The notes under the pieces are model-generated. The model saw only the letters and a list, made by a program, of their open reading frames with translations. It made no database searches and was not told the DNA's origin. The position numbers and the translations under genes are program-made. A DNA stretch of 64,000 bases from Rhizobium sp. R711. Its GTDB lineage: Bacteria; Pseudomonadota; Alphaproteobacteria; Rhizobiales; Rhizobiaceae. The first letter of the stretch is position 1; each line of letters begins with the position of its first letter. The DNA is taken from assembly GCF_002211365.1 (NCBI RefSeq), contig NZ_LOKZ01000037.1, forward strand, positions 62,001 through 126,000, read 5' to 3'. Shown piece by piece: positions 17,624 through 26,147 of this stretch.

Positions 17624-18235
17624 CTAGAGACCGCCATGCTCTTTCAGGAAGCTGACGATGGAATTGACACCATCGCCGCGCTTCATGTCGGAAAAAACGA
17701 AGGGGCGTGCCTGGCGCATCCGTGTCGCGTCGCGGTCCATGACTTCCAGATCCGCACCGACATAGGGGGCCAGATCCTTCTTGTTGATGACGAGAAGGTC
17801 GGATTTGGTAATGCCAGGGCCACCCTTGCGCGGGATTTCCTCACCCTGGCAAACCGAGATGACGTAGATGGTGATATCAGCCAGATCAGGAGAGAAGGTG
17901 GCGGCCAGGTTGTCGCCACCTGACTCAATGAAAACGACATCCAGATCGGGAATCCGCTCGTTGAGACCGGCGATAGCCTGCAAATTGATTGTCGCGTCCT
18001 CGCGGATTGCCGTATGCGGGCAACCGCCGGTTTCCACACCCACGATCCGATCCGATGGCAAAGCCTGCATGCGCATCAGTGCCTCGGCATCCTCGGTCGT
18101 ATAGATGTCGTTCGTGACGACGGCGACGGAGTATTCGTCACGCATGGCCTTGCAGAGTTTCTCGGTGAGCGCCGTCTTGCCCGAGCCAACCGGCCCACCG
18201 ATGCCTACGCGCAAGGGTCCGTTTCCTGATTTCAT
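17624..18235 (-). CDS. ureG: Urease accessory GTPase UreG
   Basis: 203 residues, the family length. P-loop GIGGPVGSGKT near residue 11, the nickel-site CPH motif in GVETGGCPHTAIREDA, and GTPase motifs FIESGGDNLAATFSPDL and VINKKDLAPYVG. UreG uses GTP to drive nickel delivery to apo-urease with UreD, UreF and UreE. ATG 18235 is the family start (MKSGNGPLRVGI); the long open extension upstream is not conserved in type. It is the last gene of the urease cluster, 94 bp after ureF. Confidence 0.97.
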   Translation of the reverse strand: MKSGNGPLRVGIGGPVGSGKTALTEKLCKAMRDEYSVAVVTNDIYTTEDAEALMRMQALPSDRIVGVETGGCPHTAIREDATINLQAIAGLNERIPDLDVVFIESGGDNLAATFSPDLADITIYVISVCQGEEIPRKGGPGITKSDLLVINKKDLAPYVGADLEVMDRDATRMRQARPFVFSDMKRGDGVNSIVSFLKEHGGL

Positions 18236-18329
18236 ATTCTGAACTCCAATAATAGCCGATGATAGCGCCCCGCTCGAAGAGCGACCACCGGCAAATGACG
18301 CAGGTCGTGACCGAACCTTCCCGGACAAG

Positions 18330-19001
18330 CTATGACCGAAAAAGCCGCGTCGACTGCGTCTCGTGGCGCAGCGACATGATATCGGCCTGGATGGTTGCCG
18401 ATCCGAGATCGTCCAATGTTGAAACGGTTGCCCGCTTCGCAACCGAGGTTATGTCGTCCTCGAGCCGCGACAGGATGGCAACGCCGTCCTTCTGCCCGGC
18501 GACGCCGAGACGGATGCCTGCGGAAACCGCCTGCGACAGATAGGCGTGCAGGAATGCCGCAACCGCCTTCTCCGACCCAACCCCATGCGCACCCGCAACG
18601 GCGCCGATGGCCACCGGATACGCTACGTGTCTCGGCAATCGATCGAAGACCTCGTCCGGCCATGCACTGGCCGCAGACAGGAACGCGTCACCCAGCAACA
18701 TCGTTTCCTGATGACGCTCGCGCGAGCCGGCAAGCGCTTCAGCCAGCTCGGCGAGTTCACCGAGCCGCTCCGGTTGTCCGTGACAGCGGTGGCTCTCGGT
18801 GAGAAGAACGGCGTCATTCCACACAGCGCCACGCTCCATCAGGTTCGTTGCCCACGTCGCAAGCGAATGAGCATCGGTGACCAATCCATCGTGGACGGCG
18901 CGTTCCAGACCGCCTGAATACGCGAAGGACCCAACGGGGAAGGCTGGCGAAAGCCACGCCATCAACCGCAGCAACGCCTGCAGCTCGGCATCTTCAGTCA
19001 T
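18330..19001 (-). CDS. ureF: Urease accessory protein UreF
   Basis: 223 residues, all-helical family with the conserved start LLRLMAWLSPAFPVGSFAYS and GGLERAV. UreF joins UreD on apo-urease and gates UreG GTPase activity during nickel insertion. It lies 6 bp after ureE, so the two are co-transcribed. Confidence 0.95.
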   Translation of the reverse strand: MTEDAELQALLRLMAWLSPAFPVGSFAYSGGLERAVHDGLVTDAHSLATWATNLMERGAVWNDAVLLTESHRCHGQPERLGELAELAEALAGSRERHQETMLLGDAFLSAASAWPDEVFDRLPRHVAYPVAIGAVAGAHGVGSEKAVAAFLHAYLSQAVSAGIRLGVAGQKDGVAILSRLEDDITSVAKRATVSTLDDLGSATIQADIMSLRHETQSTRLFRS

Positions 19002-19007
19002 ATCAGT

Positions 19008-19478
19008 TCAGTCGTGCGAGTGATGATGATGCGCGTGGTCATGACCATGCGCATGATAGGCGCCGCGAGCAGGCTGGAACGGCTCGGCGACTTCCCGAAC
19101 CGTCGCGCCAAGCCCTTCGAGCATGGCACGGATCACATGATCACGCAGGATGAGAATGCGGTCTTCCTCGATCTGTGCACCGAGATGCCGATTGCCGAGA
19201 TGCCATGCGAGTTCGATCAGGTGCAGGCGATCCCTGCCCTTCACCTCGAAGAGCTTCTCGTCGGCGGCCACGATTTCGATGAGCTCGCCGTCCTCGAGAA
19301 CCAGCATATCACCACTTGCAAAGAGCACCGGCTCCTTGAGATCGAGCATGACCATCTCGCCGTTTTCGAGATGGAGCAGCTTCCGCCGCAAATGCCTCAA
19401 GTCGTGCGGCAGAACGACCTTTCCGATCGGGTTCGAGGAAGGCGTTCCGGCGGGCAGATAGGAAGTGACGCGTTGCAT
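19008..19478 (-). CDS. ureE: Urease nickel chaperone UreE
   Basis: 156 residues: N-terminal peptide-binding domain, then the metal-binding domain (HLGNRHLGAQIEEDRILI) and a His-rich tail (AHGHDHAHHHHSHD), which binds several nickel ions. ATG 19478 (MQRVTSYLPAG) is chosen over the upstream in-frame ATG 19514 since the family starts at this motif. It delivers nickel to UreG. Confidence 0.95.
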   Translation of the reverse strand: MQRVTSYLPAGTPSSNPIGKVVLPHDLRHLRRKLLHLENGEMVMLDLKEPVLFASGDMLVLEDGELIEIVAADEKLFEVKGRDRLHLIELAWHLGNRHLGAQIEEDRILILRDHVIRAMLEGLGATVREVAEPFQPARGAYHAHGHDHAHHHHSHD

Positions 19479-19574
19479 GACATGTCCAATTCGCTTGAGA
19501 TTGCGACCATGCAAAATAGCCCCTTGCGATGCAAGAAGGAATGAGGCGTTGACGGCAGCGCCGCGCGATTTTCC

Positions 19575-20426
19575 TCAGGCCAGCCGCGCCTCGTCACAAT
19601 CCACATTCATCGCGCGAGCAGCCGCAGCCTCCGCCGGCAGATGCCTGCGCCAACCCGGATGGAGCCCTTCGTTCTCATGTACCACACGGTTTCGACCGAG
19701 CGCCTTCGCCAGATAGAGTGCCTTATCTGCCGAGGAGTAGGCGCCCTCCTTGCTCCGCCCCGGTTCGAGCTCCGCGATACCGGCCGACACGGTAAGTGCG
19801 ACCACGCAATCGTCGGCAACGATGGGATGCGCCGCCAAGCGGTCGCAGACCGACCGCACTTTCTCGACCCGCTGCTCCTGCGAGCCGCCGACAACGATCA
19901 CGCCGAATTCCTCACCGCCCAGCCTCGCCGCGACGGAGTGCCCGTCGAAGGCGGCGGCCAGGATGGCCGACACGGTCACGATCACGGCATCACCACTGGC
20001 ATGGCCGAAGCGATCATTGATAGCCTTGAAACGGTCCACGTCGAAGATTGCGAGGCAGGCGTCTCCGTCGACCTGCTCCAATGCCTCGGTAAAGGCACGC
20101 CGGTTGAGAAGACCTGACAGCACATCGGTCCGGCTCAGTTGCTCGAACTCCGCACGCGAGACGCTGAGCTGATGCATCGCGTGACCCGCCACGAGGGACA
20201 ATACACTCGAAACCGCGCCGCCTATAAGCCACGACAGTAAGACGCCGTAGACAACGCCATGAGCGAGCGGCACTGGCAACATTCCTATCCAGTCGAGCAG
20301 AGGCAATACGAGCGTAGTCACCACCGACGACAGCGTCACCGCAAGGAAGCTCATCTTGAGAGCGAACACGTAAATTGTGTGGCGATCCTGGAAATCGCCA
20401 AGCTCCGCCTGGAGTGAAATTCTCAT
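19575..20426 (-). CDS. Membrane diguanylate cyclase (GGDEF)
   Basis: 283 residues. Two hydrophobic helices (about 20-45 and 55-82) anchor a C-terminal GGDEF domain starting at SRTDVLSGLLNRRAF. The active site reads GGEEF (170-174), an active variant, and the substrate-binding FDVDRFKAINDRFGH is intact. The product inhibition site RxxD expected five residues upstream is absent (positions 161-164 are DGHS), so feedback control by c-di-GMP through that site is unlikely. It lies between ureC and ureE on the same strand, 96 bp before ureE, with a 342-bp gap after ureC. No sensory domain other than the membrane part is visible. Confidence 0.88.
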   Translation of the reverse strand: MRISLQAELGDFQDRHTIYVFALKMSFLAVTLSSVVTTLVLPLLDWIGMLPVPLAHGVVYGVLLSWLIGGAVSSVLSLVAGHAMHQLSVSRAEFEQLSRTDVLSGLLNRRAFTEALEQVDGDACLAIFDVDRFKAINDRFGHASGDAVIVTVSAILAAAFDGHSVAARLGGEEFGVIVVGGSQEQRVEKVRSVCDRLAAHPIVADDCVVALTVSAGIAELEPGRSKEGAYSSADKALYLAKALGRNRVVHENEGLHPGWRRHLPAEAAAARAMNVDCDEARLA

Positions 20427-20768
20427 GCGAATCGACCTTCTTGCCCACCGCTAGGCACATTGCTTAGAGGCCAACTGCTGCCGAGTTGTTAAGTGAATTG
20501 TTAAGATTCGAACGAGTTTGGTGAATTGATCGCCGGTTGAAAACTGCTCAAAAACGTGACGTTCTCAGAGATGAATCGCTCAATAAGTCAGAGGAAATAA
20601 GCTACTGTTTTCATGAGAATTTTCTGACTTCGCAGCTGGGAATGTCCTATTACGGGCAGACCGCCTCAAGGTGGAACAGGCAAAAACAGAAAACAACTCT
20701 GGGAAGATTCTGATTTAACGTATGGCTTTAAGAGCGACCGGCACCTCGCGCCGGCCTCACCTCATCGA
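20427..20768. other. Intergenic region between ureC and the GGDEF gene
   Basis: 342 bp with no credible gene. It probably carries a promoter for the GGDEF-ureE-F-G genes. An imperfect stem pairs GTCAGA (20587-20592) with TCTGAC (20623-20628) and a short GC-rich stem lies just past the ureC stop near 20741-20757. I see no named operator. Confidence 0.45.
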
Positions 20769-22478
20769 CTAGAACAGGAAATAACGCTGTGCCATCGGCA
20801 GAACCGTCGCGGGCTCGCAGGTCAGCAACTCGCCGTCGGCGCGGACTTCGTACGTCTCGGGATCAACCTCGATTTCAGGCGTCAGGCTGTTGTGGATCAT
20901 CGACGCCTTGGAAATACCGCCGCGGGTGTTCTTCACCGCGACGAGATCCTTGGCCACACCCAACCTGCCCTTCAGGCCGGCGTCAAGCGACGCCTGCGAG
21001 ACGAAGGTAACGGATGAACTTGTCCGCAGCTTGCCGTGGGCGGCAAACATCGGCCGGTAATGCATCGGCTGCGGCGTTGGGATCGACGCATTCGGATCGC
21101 CCATGGGTGCCGCCGCGATGGAGCCGCCGAGCAGCACCATCTCAGGCTTGACGCCGAAGAAGGCCGGGTTCCACAGCACGAGATCCGCGCGCTTGCCGAC
21201 TTCGATCGAGCCGATCTCATGGCTGAGACCCTGTGCGATCGCCGGATTGATCGTGTATTTGGCAATGTAGCGGCGGACGCGGAAGTTGTCGTTCTCGCCC
21301 TTCTCTTCCTTCAGTCGACCGCGCTGACGCTTCATCTTATCGGCCGTCTGCCAGGTGCGGATCGCCACTTCGCCGACGCGGCCCATGGCCTGGCTGTCGG
21401 ACGAGATGATCGAGAAGGCACCGATATCATGGAGAATATCTTCAGCGGCGATCGTCTCCTTGCGGATGCGGCTTTCGGCGAAGGCGATATCCTCGGGGAT
21501 CGACGGTGACAGGTGATGGCAGACCATCAGCATGTCGAGATGCTCGGCGATCGTGTTGACCGTGTAGGGACGCGTCGGGTTGGTGGACGACGGGATGACG
21601 TTCGGCTGGCCGCAGATCTTGATGATATCGGGGGCGTGCCCACCACCGGCGCCTTCCGTATGGAAGGCGTGGATCGTGCGGCCCTTGATGGCACCGATGG
21701 TGTCTTCGACAAAGCCGCTTTCGTTCAGCGTATCGGTATGGATCATCACCTGGATGTCGTATTCGTCGGCGACCGAAAGGCAGCAGTCAATCGCCGCCGG
21801 CGTCGTGCCCCAATCTTCGTGCAGCTTCAGCGACGACGCGCCGGCCAGCACCATTTCCTCGAGCGCCGCCGGCAGCGAGGCGTTGCCCTTACCGGCAAGC
21901 GCAAGGTTCATCGGGAAGCCGTCGAAGCTCTCGATCATCCGCTCAATATGCCAGGCGCCGGTGCAGGTGGTAGCGAGCGTGCCATGTGCGGGGCCCGTGC
22001 CGCCGCCCAGCATGCAGGTAACGCCGGACATCAGCGCTTCCTCGATCTGCTGCGGGCAGATGTAGTGGATATGCGCGTCCATGCCGCCGGCCGTGATGAT
22101 CTTGCCTTCGCCGGCAATCGCCTCGGTCGAGGGGCCGACAATGATATTGACGCCCGGCTGGGTATCGGGATTGCCCGCCTTGCCAATCGCCGCGATACGG
22201 CCGTTCTTGAGCCCGATGTCGGCCTTCACGATGCCTGTGTGGTCGATGATCACCACATTGGTGACGACGGTGTCGACGGCACCTTGCGCCCGCGTCGCCT
22301 GGCTCTGCCCCATGCCGTCACGGATCACCTTGCCGCCGCCAAACTTCACTTCTTCGCCATAGGTAGTGAAGTCCTTCTCGATCTCGATGAAGAGCTCCGT
22401 ATCGGCGAGCCGCACCTTGTCACCGGTGGTCGGGCCGAACATACCGGCATAGGCGGCGCGGGAAATCTTGTAGGGCAT
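20769..22478 (-). CDS. ureC: Urease alpha subunit UreC
   Basis: 569 residues, full length. Nickel ligands and catalytic residues are visible: HIHYICPQQ, the Lys to be carbamylated in LKLHEDWGTTP, the His motifs in VMIHTDTLNESG and HAFHTEGAGGGHAPD, the flap region CHHLSPSIPEDIAFAESR and SSDSQAMGR. The enzyme hydrolyses urea to ammonia and carbamate in the cytoplasm as a complex with UreA and UreB. It follows an accessory gene by 3 bp. Confidence 0.98.
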   Translation of the reverse strand: MPYKISRAAYAGMFGPTTGDKVRLADTELFIEIEKDFTTYGEEVKFGGGKVIRDGMGQSQATRAQGAVDTVVTNVVIIDHTGIVKADIGLKNGRIAAIGKAGNPDTQPGVNIIVGPSTEAIAGEGKIITAGGMDAHIHYICPQQIEEALMSGVTCMLGGGTGPAHGTLATTCTGAWHIERMIESFDGFPMNLALAGKGNASLPAALEEMVLAGASSLKLHEDWGTTPAAIDCCLSVADEYDIQVMIHTDTLNESGFVEDTIGAIKGRTIHAFHTEGAGGGHAPDIIKICGQPNVIPSSTNPTRPYTVNTIAEHLDMLMVCHHLSPSIPEDIAFAESRIRKETIAAEDILHDIGAFSIISSDSQAMGRVGEVAIRTWQTADKMKRQRGRLKEEKGENDNFRVRRYIAKYTINPAIAQGLSHEIGSIEVGKRADLVLWNPAFFGVKPEMVLLGGSIAAAPMGDPNASIPTPQPMHYRPMFAAHGKLRTSSSVTFVSQASLDAGLKGRLGVAKDLVAVKNTRGGISKASMIHNSLTPEIEVDPETYEVRADGELLTCEPATVLPMAQRYFLF

Positions 22479-22481
22479 ATG

Positions 22482-23120
22482 TCAGGCTCCTTGGGAGGAA
22501 GAAAGGGATGCGCTCGCCGGCAGCCGCGTGACGCGACCGGCGGCGACATAACTATCGACAAGCTGCCGCTCGGCAGCGAAGGGATGCCATTCCCAGCCCG
22601 CATGGCCGAAGCCCGCGAGATCGATGGCCGCCTCGGGAAATCTGTTCATCACCTCGGCGATCACGATCACGCCGCTGCTCGGCACGACGTAAGGCGCCGG
22701 GTGGTAGGCCGCGAGCGCCTCGTCCACCGATTCATGAATCACTTTGTCAATGACCACATGCGCCTTGCCAACTTCCGCACAGAACGCTTTGAATTGACTC
22801 GTGTAGTCGTCGCAGAAATCGTCCAGCTCGGGATGCGTCACCGCAAGCGGCGCACGCAGTTCCGCAAATTTCCGCGGATCGCGCACGCTCCAGATCGCCG
22901 CAGCTTCACACACCGCGGGATGCTCCCGCCACGCCTGCGAAGCAAGCATCGCTTTGCCCGGGCGCCCGGTATTGCAGACCGCGACGACATCGGTACGGCC
23001 CGGGCTCGCCTCGTAAGACCGGCATTCGTTAAAGCGGATCACGAACGCGGCATCCGCTACCGCAGCCGCCGCCTGCGCTCCGATCTCTCCGTTGCCGATG
23101 ATCATGATTCTGCCAACCAC
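22482..23120 (-). CDS. Urease-operon accessory protein, glycosyltransferase-29-like
   Basis: 212 residues. It opens with RIMIIGNGEIG, a Rossmann-like start seen in GT29/sialyltransferase-like and dinucleotide-binding proteins, then VIRFNECRSY, also reminiscent of GT29. Rhizobial urease operons often carry such a gene, but I know of no established role in urease maturation. The GTG start at 23120 lies 1 bp after the stop of the LprI-like gene; ATG 23105 is the alternative. It may glycosylate or bind something, or be a passenger. Function unknown. Confidence 0.6.
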   Translation of the reverse strand: MVGRIMIIGNGEIGAQAAAAVADAAFVIRFNECRSYEASPGRTDVVAVCNTGRPGKAMLASQAWREHPAVCEAAAIWSVRDPRKFAELRAPLAVTHPELDDFCDDYTSQFKAFCAEVGKAHVVIDKVIHESVDEALAAYHPAPYVVPSSGVIVIAEVMNRFPEAAIDLAGFGHAGWEWHPFAAERQLVDSYVAAGRVTRLPASASLSSSQGA

Positions 23121-23121
23121 C

Positions 23122-23529
23122 TCAGTTGCCCATCGTCTCTGCGAGTTCCTTGAGCTGTTTGGTGCGCTGGTCCGTCAGCTCGGCGATGCAGCCGGCGACA
23201 AGCATCGGTTCCATCGTGCCGCCGCGCGCCTGGAAGCCTGTCGCCTCGCATTCCGCATCGCGAAAATCCACCCACGCGCGCTGGGCTTTCACGAGCGCCT
23301 TCTCGGCACCGCCATCAGCGCCGAGATCCTTATCGAGCGCAGCAAGCGCGGCACGGGTGACCTTGTATTGCGCGTTCAGTGCCTTATCGGCGGTTTCCTG
23401 ACGCGCCTGTTCACAAGCCGTCATGTCGGCCTGTGTGACAGGTTTTTTGCAATCCAGATCTTCCGCATTGGCGCCAAAGGCGATGAACGCGGCAACGCCG
23501 GACGCCAGAAGATACAAGCTCGCGCGCAT
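23122..23529 (-). CDS. Periplasmic LprI-like (DUF1311) protein in the urease operon
   Basis: About 135 residues. A signal peptide (MRASLYLLASGVAAFIAFGANA) is followed by a four-Cys domain (DCKKPVTQADMTACE ... WVDFRDAECEATGF ... AGCIAELTDQRTKQL) of the LprI/DUF1311 type. Some members inhibit lysozyme. It is exported, so it does not act with cytoplasmic urease directly. It sits between ureB and the accessory gene with gaps of 18 bp and 1 bp. ATG 23529 is chosen because it starts the signal peptide. Confidence 0.8.
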   Translation of the reverse strand: MRASLYLLASGVAAFIAFGANAEDLDCKKPVTQADMTACEQARQETADKALNAQYKVTRAALAALDKDLGADGGAEKALVKAQRAWVDFRDAECEATGFQARGGTMEPMLVAGCIAELTDQRTKQLKELAETMGN

Positions 23530-23547
23530 CGTCTCCTCCCCGATCAC

Positions 23548-23853
23548 TTAGAGCTTGCCCATGACGAGTTGGCGGAAGCCATAGACCTCGCGCTTGCCGG
23601 AAAGCGGAATGAGGGTTACCGCACGCGTCTGCCCGGGCTCGAAACGGACGGCCGTGCCTGCCGGGATATCGAGCCGCATGCCCTGCGCCTTCTCCCGATC
23701 GAAGGAGAGGCCGGCATTCGTTTCAGCAAAATGATAGTGGCTGCCGACCTGGACCGGACGATCGCCGGTGTTCGAGACTTCGAGTGTTGTTGTCGGCGCA
23801 CCGACGTTCAGCTCGATGTCGCCACTTGCGGCAATGATTTCTCCTGGGATCAT
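23548..23853 (-). CDS. ureB: Urease beta subunit UreB
   Basis: 101 residues, the standard bacterial length, beginning MIPGEIIAASGDIELN and containing VGSHYHFAETN and AGTAVRFEPGQTR. Separate UreA and UreB chains are the usual arrangement in bacteria other than Helicobacter. Part of the (ABC)3 urease complex. Confidence 0.97.
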   Translation of the reverse strand: MIPGEIIAASGDIELNVGAPTTTLEVSNTGDRPVQVGSHYHFAETNAGLSFDREKAQGMRLDIPAGTAVRFEPGQTRAVTLIPLSGKREVYGFRQLVMGKL

Positions 23854-23863
23854 GATTTTCTCC

Positions 23864-24118
23864 TCACGCGGCCTTGATGGGCCGGCAGCCCTCGGCCTTC
23901 AGAACGCGCTTTGTCGACGCGGGGTATTTGGCAAGCTTGGCAGCCGGACGCACGGGGCGGCGCACGAGCTCGCCGCCGCAATTCGGGCAGACGCCGCCGA
24001 GGACGTCGGCAGCACAATCGGCGCAGAATGTGCACTCGAAGGTGCAGATAGCAGCCTCGGAACTGTCAGGCGGCAGGTCCTTGTCGCAGCATTCGCAATT
24101 GGGGCGTAGCTCCAGCAT
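23864..24118 (-). CDS. DUF1272 zinc-ribbon-like protein between ureA and ureB
   Basis: 84 residues. The first 55 carry four Cys pairs (CECC, CTFECTFCADC, CPNCGG), the DUF1272 pattern, expected to bind zinc or another metal. The rest is basic. It is tightly packed between ureA (7 bp) and ureB (10 bp). A metal-related role in urease maturation is tempting but unproven. The same family occurs away from urease genes, so it may be a passenger. Confidence 0.8.
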   Translation of the reverse strand: MLELRPNCECCDKDLPPDSSEAAICTFECTFCADCAADVLGGVCPNCGGELVRRPVRPAAKLAKYPASTKRVLKAEGCRPIKAA

Positions 24119-24125
24119 CAGGACC

Positions 24126-24428
24126 TCAGCGGATCGGCTCGTGGACGGTCACAAGCTTGGTGCCGTCGGGAAAGGTCGCCTCGACCTGCACGTCATGGAT
24201 CATCTCCGCGATACCTTCCATGACCTGGTGACGACCGATGACATGAGCGCCGGCTTCCATCAGTTCCGCAACCGGGCGACCATCACGCGCGCCCTCGACG
24301 ACGAAATCGGTAATCAGCGCGATCGCTTCGGGATGATTGAGCTTGACGCCCCGCTCCAGCCGCCGCCGCGCGACCATCGCCGCCATCGAAATCAACAGCT
24401 TGTCTTTTTCTCTCGGTGTGAGGTTCAT
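24126..24428 (-). CDS. ureA: Urease gamma subunit UreA
   Basis: 100 residues, standard length, beginning MNLTPREKDKLLISMAAMVARRR and with VPI-like middle replaced by HVIGRHQVMEGIAEMIHDVQVEATFPDGTKL. Forms the urease complex with UreB and UreC. It starts 20 bp after the ureD stop. Confidence 0.97.
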   Translation of the reverse strand: MNLTPREKDKLLISMAAMVARRRLERGVKLNHPEAIALITDFVVEGARDGRPVAELMEAGAHVIGRHQVMEGIAEMIHDVQVEATFPDGTKLVTVHEPIR

Positions 24429-24448
24429 CGTGCATCCATCTGCTTGAA

Positions 24449-25270
24449 CTAGAGATTCCAGACTTTCGGTACCGGCGCTCCATTGCGCAAGGTCGAAATG
24501 ATCGGGATGAGAATTTTTCTGAGCGCAAAGCCATCAGGCGCCGAAAGGCGCACGATAAGCTTGCCGGCCCAGCTGCTGGCGCCGCCCATATGGCCGTCGA
24601 GCAACGGACGTACTGCGCCAAGGTAGGCTTCCGCCCGCGGCCCGACATAAAGCACCGTCGCAAACGCGACTTTGCCGCCGAGCACGGCATCGGCGCCAGC
24701 AAGCGATGCGACATTGCCCTGCATCTGCAGGCCCTCTGCGTGGCAGAGCCTGCCTGCCTTGCGAATGCGCCAGCGGTCGCGAAAGAGGCCGGTGTCCACC
24801 GCCTCCCCCATCGCCTTGCGGCCAAGCAGGATGGCCTCGACCGCCAGGAATTCGGCATCATCCTCGATATCGACTTCGAGCCGACGAAACAGCGACGAGC
24901 GATCGAACAGAATGGTTTCCTGCGGAAGCCAGTCCACCCGGGCGTTCGCGCCGACGGTAATGCTGGTGTTGACCTCGGCTGTTCCGGCTGACGCCTTGTA
25001 GATCTTCTCGCAGGCCTGTGTGGTGACGTCGATACGGGCGCCGGGGCCAGCCACAACGCTCCAGTTCATCCGGTCGCCGCCGGTGAGGCCACCCGCGGTA
25101 TTGATGATGACGGCTTCCATGGAGAAATCGAACGTATCCGGAAGGCGGATCTTGGCCGCTCCTTCCTGATAGAGCTCCTGCAGGCGCGTACGCCCGTCAA
25201 GCGTCTTCGCAGCCAGATGCGCGCGCCCCTCGGCTCTCTGCGGTCTCGTGGCTGCCGCCGCGTTCGTCAT
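24449..25270 (-). CDS. ureD: Urease accessory protein UreD
   Basis: 273 residues with the family landmarks RLQELYQEGAAKIRLP, NTAGGLTGGDR and TTQACEKIYKAS. UreD (UreH) is the first accessory protein to dock on apo-urease and recruits UreF and UreG. ATG 25270 has GGAAAGG upstream; the frame is open to TTG 25285. It is the first gene of the urease cluster and follows urtE on the same strand after 180 bp, so it may share transcripts with the urea transporter or have its own promoter. Confidence 0.95.
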   Translation of the reverse strand: MTNAAAATRPQRAEGRAHLAAKTLDGRTRLQELYQEGAAKIRLPDTFDFSMEAVIINTAGGLTGGDRMNWSVVAGPGARIDVTTQACEKIYKASAGTAEVNTSITVGANARVDWLPQETILFDRSSLFRRLEVDIEDDAEFLAVEAILLGRKAMGEAVDTGLFRDRWRIRKAGRLCHAEGLQMQGNVASLAGADAVLGGKVAFATVLYVGPRAEAYLGAVRPLLDGHMGGASSWAGKLIVRLSAPDGFALRKILIPIISTLRNGAPVPKVWNL

Positions 25271-25450
25271 TCCATCCCTTTCCAATGCACCGCCGGTTGA
25301 CCCGGCCGTTTTTCATTGAAGTCACTAACCTGCAGAAATCAAGCAATTCCCGTGCCGTGCCGAGACGCTCTCCACGATCGGACCGGCGGCAGCGAGATCC
25401 CTCAGAGACTGCCGAGGAAAACAGCATCTGCCCAACAGATAACCATGGGA

Positions 25451-26146
25451 TCAGACAGTCAGATGACGACGTGCTTCCGGCGTATCGAGCGTTTCCGCAA
25501 GACCCTCGTGAACGATCTCGCCGCGATCCATGATGTAGACATAGTCGGCAAGTTCGCGGCAGAAATCGAGATATTGCTCGACCAGCAGGATCGCCATGCC
25601 GGTACTGTCACGCAGATAGCGGATCGCCCGGCCGATATCCTTGATGATCGACGGCTGGATGCCTTCAGTCGGCTCGTCGAGCACCAGGATCTTCGGCCGC
25701 GTCACCATCGCCCGGCCAATCGCCAGCTGCTGTTGCTGCCCGCCGGACAAATCCCCGCCGCGCCGCCCCAGCATCGACTGCAGCACCGGAAACAGGCTGA
25801 AAATATCATCCGGAATGGAGCGGTCCCGACGTCCGAGCGGGGCAAATCCGGTCTCGAGGTTTTCCTTGACCGTCAGCAAGGGAAAGATCTCACGGCCCTG
25901 CGGCACGTAGCCAATGCCCTGCTTGGCCCGCGCAAACGGTGGTAGTCCGTTGAGCTTCACGTCATTGAAGCTGACGCTGCCGGCAGACAAGGGATGCTGG
26001 CCGGTAACGGCGCGGAGAAGAGAACTCTTGCCCACGCCGTTACGCCCCAGCACGCAAGTGATCTTGCCCATTTCAGCCTTGATGGAGACGCCGCGCAGCG
26101 CCTGTGCCGCACCGTAATGAAGATTTGCATTCTCGACTGTCAGCAT
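25451..26146 (-). CDS. urtE: Urea ABC transporter ATPase UrtE
   Basis: 231 residues, LivF-like: Walker A GRNGVGKSS, signature LSGGQQQQLAIG, Walker B ILVLDEPTEGIQPS. The sequence ALRGVSIKAEMGKITCVLGRN is typical of UrtE. It follows urtD by 1 bp. One of two ATPases of the high-affinity urea importer in the inner membrane. Confidence 0.95.
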   Translation of the reverse strand: MLTVENANLHYGAAQALRGVSIKAEMGKITCVLGRNGVGKSSLLRAVTGQHPLSAGSVSFNDVKLNGLPPFARAKQGIGYVPQGREIFPLLTVKENLETGFAPLGRRDRSIPDDIFSLFPVLQSMLGRRGGDLSGGQQQQLAIGRAMVTRPKILVLDEPTEGIQPSIIKDIGRAIRYLRDSTGMAILLVEQYLDFCRELADYVYIMDRGEIVHEGLAETLDTPEARRHLTV

Positions 26147-26147
26147 C

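Noticed and set aside
20587..20628. Imperfect inverted repeat in the ureC-GGDEF gap
   Set aside because: Only 6 bp of perfect pairing with a bulged extension; weak and without context.
21513..23153. 546-codon plus-strand open frame opposite ureC and its neighbour
   Set aside because: It spans three well-supported minus-strand genes and shows no domain; a shadow frame.
25290..25312. GC stem followed by TTTTT on the plus strand near the ureD start
   Set aside because: No plus-strand gene ends there, so a terminator call is not justified.
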